Below, piece by piece: positions 45,401-57,100 of a stretch of 64,000 nucleotides of DNA. Source of the DNA: Cryoendolithus antarcticus. Its lineage: Eukaryota; Ascomycota; Dothideomycetes; Cladosporiales; Cladosporiaceae. The notes beneath the pieces were generated by a model. That model had not been told where the DNA came from and searched no databases. It saw only the letters and a program-made list of their open reading frames with translations. The stretch spans positions 372,001-436,000 of the forward strand of contig NAJO01000015.1 of NCBI GenBank assembly GCA_002077065.1, in the 5' to 3' direction. Positions within the stretch are counted from its first letter, which is position 1; every line of letters starts with the position of its first letter. The position numbers and the translations under genes were made by a program.

Positions 45401-48400
45401 CTACACCACGTACCCCAGCAGTGGCGTCACGATGTACCAGTTTGGTGGTGCTGTGGGTCAGCTAGGTATCATCACGCACTATCGTCTGGAGAACTGGCCT
45501 CACGCCTGGCCGTCTGTTGCTGGAGGCGCACCAATCGATATCGCGCCGAAGATGATGGACTTCTACTATCGCTTCTCTGATCCCAATCGGCCGTTGGTAT
45601 ACTCTCCGACTGTCAGCTCCAGCAGCAGTTCCTCAATGACAATGTCTTCTACCAGCAGCAGCTCCAGCGCGGCTTGCACTGCTCAGGCTGTCAGCTTCTC
45701 AGATCTGCGCACCACGGCCTTTGGTGAGAGTCTGGCACTTGTAGGATCGGTCCCACAGCTCGGAACTTGGGATACGTCAAAAGCTATCGCAATGACCTCC
45801 TCCAACTACAGTACCGACTACCCGCAATGGCAGACGATTGTCACGTTTCCACTGGGCACTTCTATGGAGTTCAAGTTCCTGTGGTTGCACAATGGGTCCA
45901 TAGATTACGAGGATGGCGTCAATCACGCCTATACAGTACCAGCAGCTTGTACGACGCCGGCGCCTACTCTCCGGTACTCGTGGCAGTATTCGACAACATC
46001 GACTTCCAGTACCAGCACAGCGACTTCTACTAGCAGCTCCTTGAGCACGAGTTCGAGCAGTAGCGTTCCGACATCGAGTAGCAGCTCCGTGGGCTCGAGC
46101 AGTAGCTTAAGCACCTCCAGCAGCACTCCCATGAGCACAAGCAGCACCGCAATCACTTCGAGCAGCAGCAGCAGTCTCGCGACAACCAGTAGCAGCTCCG
46201 CAACAACCAGCTCGTCCTCGACTTTGACATCTTCGAGCTCATCGAGTACCTCAGCCGCCTGCTCTGCGGTGTCAATCATGTTCAAGGAGCTGAGAACGAC
46301 GGTGGTGGGCGAGAGTGTCTACCTGGTGGGCTCTGTTCCGCAGCTCGGTTCATGGAATACGAGTAACGCTATACTGCTAAGCGCTAGCAACTACACCAAC
46401 GCATACCCGCAGTGGACCACTACAGTGACCTTCCTGGTTTCGACCTATTTCGAATACAAGTATTTGTTGCAACATGCCGACGGAACCCGAGAATTTGAGG
46501 CAGACCCCAATCATGTATACACTGTGGCCGCTACTTGTCCAAGCACACCGCAGTCCTGCAACGATTCTTGGCAGTACCAGGTCACTTCAACTTCGTCTAC
46601 ATCTACGGCCAGTCGCACCACAAGCTCAAGCTCCAGCTCGACCTCGACAAGCGCTACTGCTACCTGCACCGCCGTTACAATCGCCTTTTCGGAATTGCGA
46701 CGTACAGTATTCGGAGAGGCCGTGTATCTCCTGGGCTCCGTTCCGCAGCTGGGTGCCTGGAATACCTCCAACGAGATCCTCATGTCGAGCAGAAATTACA
46801 GTGATATGTATCCGCAGTGGACAACAAGTGTCAGCTTCCCACTGGGGACCTATTTCGAATACAAATACCGCGTCGGTCACACTGACGGCAGCCAAGAGTT
46901 TGAGAGCGGCGCGAATCACATGTATACCGTTTCATCCACCTGCCCGAACACGCCGCAATCCTGCAACGACTCATGGCAGTATATGACGACTTCGAGCTCC
47001 TCGATGAGCAGTACAAGCACAAGGTCGTCAAGTACAACATCATCGATCACGACATCATCCAGCTCGTCGAGTGCATCCGCTTCGGCTACCACATGTCCAG
47101 TCATGTTCTCCGAGCTACGTCAGACACAGTTCGGCGAGAGTATATCCCTTGTGGGTGCGATCCCTGAACTCGGAAGTTGGAATACATCTTCAGCGGCATA
47201 CATGCTTGGCGATAACTACACTCAAGCGTACCCGCAGTGGCAGAGGACCTTGAACATTGCTCCGGGAACCTCTTTCCAGTACAAGCATATATTATTCGCT
47301 ACGGACGGAACTATAACGTACGAGAGCGATCCAAATTTGAGCTACACTGTGCCTCTCACCTGCAGCAGTGCCAACCCAGCGATGAGATACGACTCTTGGC
47401 AGTACCCTCCCGCGAGTACGACCTCAACCTCCTCCACGTCGACTACCTCTTTTTCCTCGTCTGCAAGCGCTTCCTGCACTCAAAGCATCACGTTCAACCT
47501 ACTCAGAGGCACCGCCTTCGGGGAGAGCATATCCATCATCGGATCGGCGCCTGAACTCGGATCCTGGGCAGTCAACGCCTCCGTGTACATGACGGCGACC
47601 AATTACTCCGAATCTTACCCTCACTGGCAACGCACAGTCACGTTTCCCAGGGCTGGCGCAGGCTTCCAATACGCGTATATTCTCTACCGGGCAAATGGAG
47701 ACGTCGTCAGTGAAGAACCGCCGAACCGATCGTACTATTTTTCGAACGTCTGCGGCTTTGCAGCGACGGTCTCGGATTCCTGGCAATACCCTGCTTCTAC
47801 CTCGAGCTCGTCCTCATCTATGCTCGCGACGTCGTCCTCTTCTTCATCGTCGCTCGCGACTTTGTCGTCATCGACTGTCGCCTCATCGAGTTCCCGCTCC
47901 TCAATTGTTAGCTCATCGTCCGCCAGTGCGTCGTGCACTCAGAGCTTGACATTTAGCGTGTTACGCAGCACTCGTTTTGGAGAGAGCATCTCCGTGATTG
48001 GGTCGGCTCCAGAATTGGGCACTTGGAACGTTTCGAACGCCGTCTATCTAACAGCCAACAACTACTCGAGCGCTTACCCGCAGTGGCAGCGGACAGTGAC
48101 CTTCTTGACTGCTGGATCTGGCACCCAGTACAAGTATATTCTCTTCCAGGCCAACGGTACTATCCTCTATGAAGATCCTCCGAATCGATCATACTACTTC
48201 AACAATGACTGCGGTTTCGCTGGCTCAGTCTCGGACTCTTGGCAGTATCCCATCACCACAACAATGTCGTCTACAAGTACGTCTACAGCGACTACTGGCT
48301 CTGCTACTAGTACCTCCACTTCCACGGCGTGTGCACAGGTGCCTGTGCAGTTCAATGTCCTTGAGGCGACCGGCTTCGGTGAAAGCATCTCGATAGTAGG

Positions 48401-51400
48401 GTCCATCTCTCAGCTGGGATCGTTCAACACGTCGAATTCCGTCTACATGGTTGCGACCAATTACTCTGATAGCTATCCCAACTGGCAGAGAACCGTCAAC
48501 CTCCCGCCATCGACGTCACTATATTTTAAGTACATAAAGTACCACGTTGATGGCTCCTTGGAATACGAAGGCGGGAACGACAGGCCCTACACAGTCCCTG
48601 CGAACTGTGACTACCCAGCGGTGCTCAACAATGTCTGGCAGCCTGTGCCCACTACGAGTTCATCAAGCAGCTCTTCGACCCGGACAAGCGCGTCTACAAC
48701 TTCATCTGCTTCGACAGCATCATTTTCCGCGGTATGCTCAGCTGTTGCGGTCCAGTATAATGTCCTGAGAATGACCAGCTTCGGTGAGAGTATCTCACTC
48801 GTGGGATCCGCTCCTGAACTCGGATCGTGGAACACCTCCAACGCGAAGTACATGTTAGCCACGAACTACACAGACAGCTACCCGAACTGGCAGACAACTA
48901 TCAACCTTCCACCTGGTCTCTCCACTACTTTCAAGTATCTGATCTATCACACAGACGGTAGCTTTGTTTACGAGGCTGGCGCTGATCGATCCTACGTCGT
49001 CCCCCCGAATTGCGACTATCCAGCCGTGCTGCAGAACTCCTGGCAGTACGCATCGACCTCGACCTCATCTGCTACTTCTTCGACCTCAGCAGCTCCAAGT
49101 CCCACCTGCACGCAAGTCACCATAAGTCTGAACGAGTACCGGGCAACCGCATTCGGAGAGAGCATCTCGATAGTAGGCTCTGTACCCGAGCTCGGCTCCT
49201 GGAACGTTTCTCAGGCGGCTTACCTAGTCGCTGCATCGGACTATAGCGATAGCAATCCGCACTGGACACGGACACTCAACTTCACGCCTCCTGGCGTATC
49301 GTTTCAGTACAAAGCTATAATCTACCATGTCGATGGATCTTATGATTATGAGGCTGGAGCAAATCACTTCTACGTCGCCCCATCCTCATGTTCAACGACT
49401 GCGCAGATTTCGAACTCGTGGCAATATGCGTCCACTGCTACTGCAAGTGCGACGACCACCTCCAGCTCGAGCAGCTCCGCTTCAGCCACATGCACAAGCG
49501 TCGCTGTCACCATGAGCGTCCTCAAGGCAACCCAATTTGGGGAGAGCATATCAGTGGTCGGGTCGGATCCAGCCATTGGTTCTTGGAACGTGTCAAACGC
49601 TGCGTATCTGCTGGCGGCTTCCGACTACAGCTCTAGCAATCCGCGATGGACTCGAACGCTGTACTTCACTCCGGGAGCAGCATTCGAGTTCAAGTTCGTC
49701 CAGTACTTCAACGACGGCACGTTCGAGTACGAGTATGGGGCCAACCGTTACTATGTAGCACCGACATCTTGCTCGGCGAACGCTCAGATCTCGGCTACAT
49801 GGCAAGAACAGCCATCGACGACCTCAGGTGCATCGTCGACCAGCTCCTACGTCTCCGCAACGCCGACATGCACGAGCGTGTCCATCGCATTCACCGAGTA
49901 TAAGGCTACCGCCTTCGGGGAGAGTATCTCCATCGTGGGATCTATACCAGCCTTGGGATCATGGGACACCTCACGAGCCGCCTATCTTCTGGCGACCAAC
50001 TATTCACCAGACAATCCTCAGTGGTCAAGGACGCTCGACATCGGACCGCTTGGAACAGGATTCTCATACAAGGCGATCTTGTTTAGAAGCGATGGCACCG
50101 TCGTGTACGAGGAGGGCGATGATCATTACTTCGTCGTGCCCAACACCTGCACGAATATTTCGATTACCAACACCTGGCAAACCGCAACTTCGACTTCATC
50201 TTCTACCTCGTCAACGCTCTCGAGCACCACCTCAAGTGCTACTTCGACATGCACCGCCATCCCGGTGAGATTCTCAGTCTATGAGCAGACTAGCTTCGGC
50301 GAGAGTATCTCGGTCGTCGGTTCGGTGCCGCAATTGGGCAGCTGGAATACCACGAAGTCCGTTTACATGACGGCCAGTGCGAACTACAGCGCAAGCTATC
50401 CCGAATGGAGCAGCGGAGTGGTGTACTTCGCCCCAGGAAGCCAATTCAGTTATAAGTACATTCGTTACTCTACCGATGGCACCTTGACCTATGAAGGCGG
50501 TAGTGACCGTTTCTTCATCGTACCGAGTACTTGTCCGTCTAGCACAGTCAGTCTTCAAGATACTTGGCAGGATCTGCCCGCGACTTCGACCCCTTCACCT
50601 CTCCCAACAGCCTCCAGCACGAGCACTTCGACGTCAGCGTCCGCAACACCCAGTGGGCCTCCTCTCGACTGCCCCAGGGATGCTGGTAAGTACTACACCG
50701 ACCAGTACAGCAATCAATTCACTGTGCTGTGCTATCGTGATATTTACGAAACGGGCTCGGTAGATCGTAGAGTGGCTACCGACTTGGCCAACTGCATCGA
50801 GCAATGCGACTATGACCTGGATGGCGCTTGCACTAGCGTTTCATGGCTCGTATCCGGCCAAGACGAGCAATGGTGCTACTATCACTCAGCCAACTCGACA
50901 ATCATTCAAGATCCTGACGGCGCTGTTGCATACTCAGCTAGGCTGACATCTCTTGTCAACGGCACACAGAGTTCGAGCTCAAGCAGCATCATGGGTACAA
51001 CCACCAGCTCTCTTAGTACATCCATGAGTTCGGCCATCAATACCATGAGCACGTCGTCTTCTAGCACTGCATCGTCTTCGATGTTGCCATCGCCATCCCC
51101 GGTGTTTAGTCCAGGGCCCTGTCCAGCAAGTAATGGTACGAGCTACACCGACGCCATGGGTATGACTTACACTCTCTACTGCGACTCTGACAGCAGTCCG
51201 GGATCCTACAACGCCGCACCCGCGTCTTCTTTCGGGTCCTGTATCAACCAGTGTGACCAGGCTACTGAATGCGCTGCTGTTGTTTTCAACGGTAACGATC
51301 TGAGCGGAGGCTTCTGTTACTTCAAGCGATCCGTGGAGCAGATCGTGCCCTCCACTGGTATACGACTTGCTGTCCGTGTCACACCGGGTGGCTACCCGTC

Positions 51401-54116
51401 TGCCTCGAGCTCTTCGTCCGCATCCACGAGTACGATGATGATGGCGAGTACGACCGCCTCTTCAACATCCACGAGCTCATCGTCTGCGACAGCAACTGCC
51501 ACCCTTGCTCCACTCTGCCCAGGCTCAAACGGAACCACTTACACTGATCAGGCTGGAGCATCGTACATGATCGTATGTGACACTGACTGCGCACCTGGAG
51601 CGTTCGGTTCCATTCCTTCGCCAAACTTTCGTGCTTGTATCGACGCCTGCGACGCGCAGGCCGACCCTGCATGTGGTGCTGCAGTCTTCGTAGGCTCTGA
51701 GATCACCGGAGGCAACTGCTACTTCAAGTCTCCACCTACGGGCTACACATCATCACCTGGCGTCAACCTAGCTGTCCGTGTTATACCAAGCTACGGAACG
51801 TCGACCACAGCTTCGTCCACCACTTCTTCCCGTTCGACGAGCTCCGGCGCAAGCTCCACCAGTTCCTTAATACCGCCACCATACTCATCTCCAGGGGCGA
51901 CGACGAGCAGCACCACTTCTATGGCGATGAGCACATCGAGCGTAGCGATGAGCACATCAAGCGTAGCGATGAGCACATCAAGCGTAGCGACAAGCTCAAG
52001 CTCGAGATCCGGCAGCTCGAGCTCTACTCCCAGCACATCCAGTCTCTCATCGACAGGTGCTGCGACTCCGCCCGGATACAGCGTTCCATCTAGTAGCAGT
52101 AGCACCGTCATGAGTACAAGCAGTGCCAGTAGCTCGACAACATCCTCCTCCGCGATGATGAACTTTTCCTCGACGTGGAGCCGGTCGTCGTCATCAGTGG
52201 TCTCCAGCAGCAGCGGTAGCTCCGCAGGACCCCCAGCGTACGGTTCACCAGCTGGTGCCTCGACCACATCGACATCTTCAACAAGCTCCTCGATGACGAC
52301 TTCATCGCCGTCTAGCTCGAAGTCTTCATCCACCTCCTCCGTATCCACGAGCTCGTCGGCTTTACTCGGTGCTTCGCCATCATCCAGCCCGACATCCTCC
52401 ATCATCGCTTCAACGAGCTCATCTCGACTATCGGCCAGCTCGACAACTTCGGCTGCTTCATCGACCGCCACTTCGACTTCTTCCGGTGCGGGTATGACCA
52501 CTAGTATGCCATTGAGCACGTCTGTGGCTGTGTCGCCGCCGGCATACACGCCACCATCCTCGGCTGCGTCTTCCTCGTCCTCTGCGCAATCTTCAAGCAC
52601 ATCATCAGGCGTGGCGGCTTCACCGAGCTCCTCTCCCGCTGCTGCATCAACCAGCCAGAATGCTCCTCCACCTTACTCGGGCCCACAACAGCTGGCAACT
52701 TCATCTTCGCCCTTTTACATGAGCATCAGCTCGTCGTCGTACACCTCGATGACGCCTTTGCCGAGCTGTGGCGCCGGCACTATGTCCGGCGGATCAACCA
52801 GCATGGTAGGCAATGGCTCCGCTTGTGCAGACTCCTACGGCAACTCCTACAATGTTACTTACGGCTCGACTCAGTACACGGGTAAAGTCACAAAGAGAGC
52901 GAGTACCACTACCGTCGACGCCTGTCTCACACTGTGTGACCAGACTGCCGACTGTAAGGGAGCTAATTACGTTGGTACTGAGTGCACGCTTTTCTCGGAG
53001 ATCACTGGCACGACGGTGGTTACTACTGGACCCCCTGCTGTTGCTGCAAGTCGTCCACCTGATGTCAGCACTGTGTACACTGCGCCTCCTACGTCCACGC
53101 CGCCCGTTTCTACGACACCTGGACAGCCGCCTGCATATGATGTCACCACCAGCTCATCAGCGACAACGACGAGCGTCAGCAGTGGACCGGGCTCGACACC
53201 AGCCTTGACTACTGCACCAATGACCACTGCGTCGGCTTCGAACTCGGTGGCATCTCCGCCAGTCTATGGCGGTAGTGCTACTCCGAGCTCGTCTGCAGTT
53301 GTCAGTCCAACATCATCCGCCATCTCTTCTGGTATGAGCGGTGCCTCGAGCAAGACGTCTGCTAGCACCAGCGGGCCTGCATCACCAGCAGGCAGTAGTG
53401 CGTCCGCGTACGGTTCATCGTCGGTAGTCTCCGCGTCAATGTCTGGCAGTATGCCTGGCTACAGATCCATGTCCAGCGGCCCATCCGCATCATCTGCTAC
53501 AAGCATCCCCGCCGGGTACGGCTCGTCGTTGCCTACCTCTGGCGCAGCCTCGACGCCCCTGTCGTCGTACGGCCAGATCCCAACGCCTACCGGCAGCGTC
53601 AGCGGATCTACTGCAGCTTCATCAGGCACTCCCTCTTCGCCAAGCTCACCCTCAGGCTACATCACCAATTCACCTACCACGTCGTCGTCTTCTACAAGCA
53701 CGCCTACGCTTTGTCCTGCCTACGACAACAAGAACTACACCGAGTCCAACGGCGCGAGCTACACAGTCACCTGCAACAAAGTCTACACTGGCCGTATCTA
53801 CATGCGCTACACAACACCCCAGTCCCTTGCATCTTGTCTGGCATTTTGCGATCAGTACGCTGCTTGCGTAGCGGTGTCAAACGATGACTCCGGCTGCACG
53901 CTGTACAGCTCTACGACTGGGACGACAATAAGTCAAGGTGGTAGCGGTGCATCGAAGGTGAACGGTCCGACGAGCAATGTGGTGACAGTGACAGTGTGTG
54001 GAGTCAGGCCAACGACGACAGTATTCGCCACTGCGACGAGCACGATGTGCCCGGCTGACGTAATGTGCACTGCTGCGCAGAGGTACCCGCAGGGCTTCAT
54101 TGGGAATGGGAGATGA
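42489..54116 (+). CDS. Giant secreted protein: CE1 esterase-like domain, 12 CBM20 modules, 10 cysteine-rich PAN/Apple-like modules
   Basis: Six exons: 42489-42741, 42794-43034, 43086-43570, 43627-44326, 44377-44508 and 44561-54116, in frame throughout, give 3,788 residues. A signal-peptide-like start (MRSSSFVLRAALAALSIPG) is followed by five Cys-rich modules of the CP..YTD..G..Y.V.C type, with internal DC..C. Residues about 640-945 form an esterase resembling feruloyl esterases/PHB depolymerases (FGFHGQNADAPT, nucleophile Ser775 in GHSNGGG, GTGDT, HAW). Twelve CBM20 modules follow (about 975-2608), each about 100 residues with GES, LGSW, P.W and C..W blocks, divided by Ser/Thr linkers. Five more Cys-rich modules and Ser/Thr/Pro regions with PPxY motifs make the rest. 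No GPI-like tail. Likely extracellular or wall-associated, binding starch-like glucans; the esterase substrate is not known. Confidence 0.9.
51927..51989 (+). repeat. Three 21-bp tandem repeats encoding MSTSSVA
   Basis: The unit ATGAGCACATCNAGCGTAGC(G) occurs three times in a row, with one base difference between the first and the other two. It lies in a Ser/Thr linker of the giant CBM20 gene and keeps the reading frame, so it looks like recent slippage expansion. Confidence 0.9.
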
Positions 54117-57100
54117 TGTAAAGGGAGATCATGAAGGTGTAGAGGGTAGAACGTGATTGCATTCGCTTCGGAAGGTTTCTGTTCGCAAGGTTTCATAAGT
54201 CACGGCCTCAAGCTGTACTTGATGGATTATATCGATTTCGCCAGATAATTTGGCAAGTAGGTAGTAATGGTAGTGTTTACAAGCGCCATTTGCCCTGTGT
54301 CAATCTCATGATGCTCACCGCGGCCATAAATGACGCCTCAGCGTTCAATGAAAGGCATGGCTTCCGAACTAATGTCCAGGCTCCGACGACTCGCTGAATT
54401 GTTCTGGTTACATCGACGAAGCCTTCTGTCAGACATGCCTCCTGCTTGACACGTGTCGACGGCGGACACATGGGAAGCGATCAGAAACTTGGCTGCGGAA
54501 GATCTTACGCCTCGGAATATATCCGCTTCTTTGGAGACTGTGAACCACACCGAACGACGCTCCTCTCTCAAGCCTTCTTTGACTTCACCGTACCCATGGA
54601 TTGTCTAGCAGAGCACTGTCGAGAGCATAACGCGAGATACACATCGTCAGGTAGACTGCCTCCCGCCAACGTAGTAGACGCTATATGAGAATTTCAATGA
54701 GCATTGTAGTGCCACAAGCCTTTTTTGACTTTGAAGAGACCATGGGTATGAAGTTCGCAGCCGATATACTGCGAATTGTCACAACGTTGAGCGTCACTTC
54801 GACGATAAATTTGCTCTTTGCCCGCGGGTCTGCCAGATCTCACCGGCATCACCAATCCACGGAATAGCCTCCCGCCATGATATAGCCAAAGTCAGCAAGT
54901 CCACAACCGAAGCGATCATCTGGCATTCTTCTGCTTTCGTCGTATTTCCAAGAGAAGGCTCAGTAGACATACGAGCGACCTCGGCGACGCGTCGGCAACG
55001 CAAACGCCTTTGTGCCTACCATAGGACACCTCCGATCGCCTTTGAAGTGGCACGTTCCGGAATTGTGTTGGCACCCGATGATGCGTGGTCGATGATGAGC
55101 AACTGCTGCTCATCAGCAACTCGCTACGACCAACCCCGAACCGGCAGGAGTTCTCTGCTTTACTCGCAGGAAGCACGCCGCACGGGCACCTCTTTGCCAA
55201 GGCAAAGTAATCTATCTGGGCTGATGATGCGTGGCAGGGAGCCTGGAAGCTGCAGAAGATCACGATCGACACGCGTTGCCTTGAAACAGGCCGCATGTCA
55301 GGCATCAGAGTAGTATGCTATGGTTTTAAGGCCCTCCGGAATTCTTCCGCCAGTGTGCGGACTGCCTGAGATTGCCGATGTACTGGGATGTACGGGCTAG
55401 GTCGCAAACATGGTATTGCCGTTACAACCTCAGCCGTTGGAGAGCGGGATGTCTTACCGGGGCCCTTGTCGCGCATCCTTTGGCCTGAGCAGGTGGTGCC
55501 GTGAACGACCTCGCTTACAAGCACTCGTCTGTTAGTAGATCGAAGATCATGTTGATGGTGATCCGGTGTCGGCTAGACGACGGTAGTCTTTCATTACGAG
55601 TCCGCCAACAGCAATCGAGGGTGGCATGTTGGCGCTGTCAGGTCCCTTCTTTACCGGAATGGCTCGTTTCGGCAGCACTCGTTGCAGTGTTGTAGCACTT
55701 TAAACGTGAAGCCACTGGCGTTGTCGGAACGGTAGAGTTGTGCGTTCGCCGTACTGCAAGCCGACGAGTCAGCGACTGCATTATTGTCTCATTTGCAACA
55801 CTCGATTTAGCTTTCGAGGATCGATTGATGGAGGAGATATCTTCCATTCCTTTTGATATCATGTTGCTTGGCTGCGGCGATCCGTCCGTCTGACAAGGGA
55901 CTTCCTGAGTCCCTTTCATAAGTGGAATGAGTGCCAGGCTCCGCAATGCTCACTCAGACATCGCAATCAAAGGAGTCCTTGTCATGGAGAGCTCGTATGT
56001 GCTCACAGTCTTGATCGATGAACGACGACAACTCTCTGCGCTTCCGCGTGCAAGGTCTCTGCAGGCATTGTGGTAACATGGTAATATCGAGACATCTTTG
56101 CAACATTTTACTGCCTGGGACATCCTAGAATTCCGATCCTGGCCGCGGTCCATCAGCAATTTCGGCTGCTCGAAATAAACGTGCCTCGGGTCCATTGTCG
56201 CTGAAGCTGTCAACGGGCATGATCTTGCCTACCGTGCCTACGGCGTCGAGAACTTCGTAGACGTAGTCATGGGATAGTCTACACTCAGCGAAAAGACACA
56301 TGTCACACACATTATACAAAATCGGACGCTCATGTGGACTTGCCGACCAAAAGACCCTGACTATCACACGGCACCTCCCATGTCTCAGAAGATCAAAACT
56401 CACGTGCTGCCGATCTCCACGCCATCGCCACGAGACACTCCCGCTGTTGCCGGACGATGTAACGCATTGATCAACGTGCCTAAGCGAAGCACGCGACAGG
56501 CAGATCTTGGGTCACGGACCAAGGGCAGAACTTGATGAAACATCGTCTCATCTCTGTGGCGTGTTGCTGTCGGGCATCGAGTGGTAGCGATGCGGGAGTG
56601 TTGAGGAGAGGCGCTGGAGTTCACGCGAGATACGGGTAGCGAAATATGCGGAGATGGCCTCCGAGCCCTGTCGATGCGGAGAATGTCCTGTACCTGTACA
56701 AATGCCGCTGATCAATAAATCCAATAGGATGGTGGAGATGGTAGTCCATCTTCTTGCGTTGCACGGTAATATGACCCAGGTCATCGAACGGTACCGACCA
56801 CCTGATGATGCATGTGGAGGCTGCACCATTGCATGCATCAGATTGAAGCGGCTCGCTTGTGTGCTACTATCCCAGGCAGTGGGAATTGGCCAGTCCAATG
56901 GCCCAGATTGCTGGTAAGCCACTACTGCTGTATTCTTGACTGTGCATTGGCCTGAAAGAGGTAGGAGATTGTCCCTCATGCGATGCACATTGCGACATGG
57001 AAAGCATTGCACTTTCACACAGGGAACAGCTTGTTTCTCAAGCCTCAACGTCATTTGATCGACATGACAACCGTCCACCTTGTACATCATGCCGGGTGAA

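Noticed and set aside
51791..52600. Minus-strand 269-codon acidic frame in the giant gene
   Set aside because: The reverse complement of Ser/Thr-rich codons gives Glu/Asp/Val; it is a shadow of the linker.
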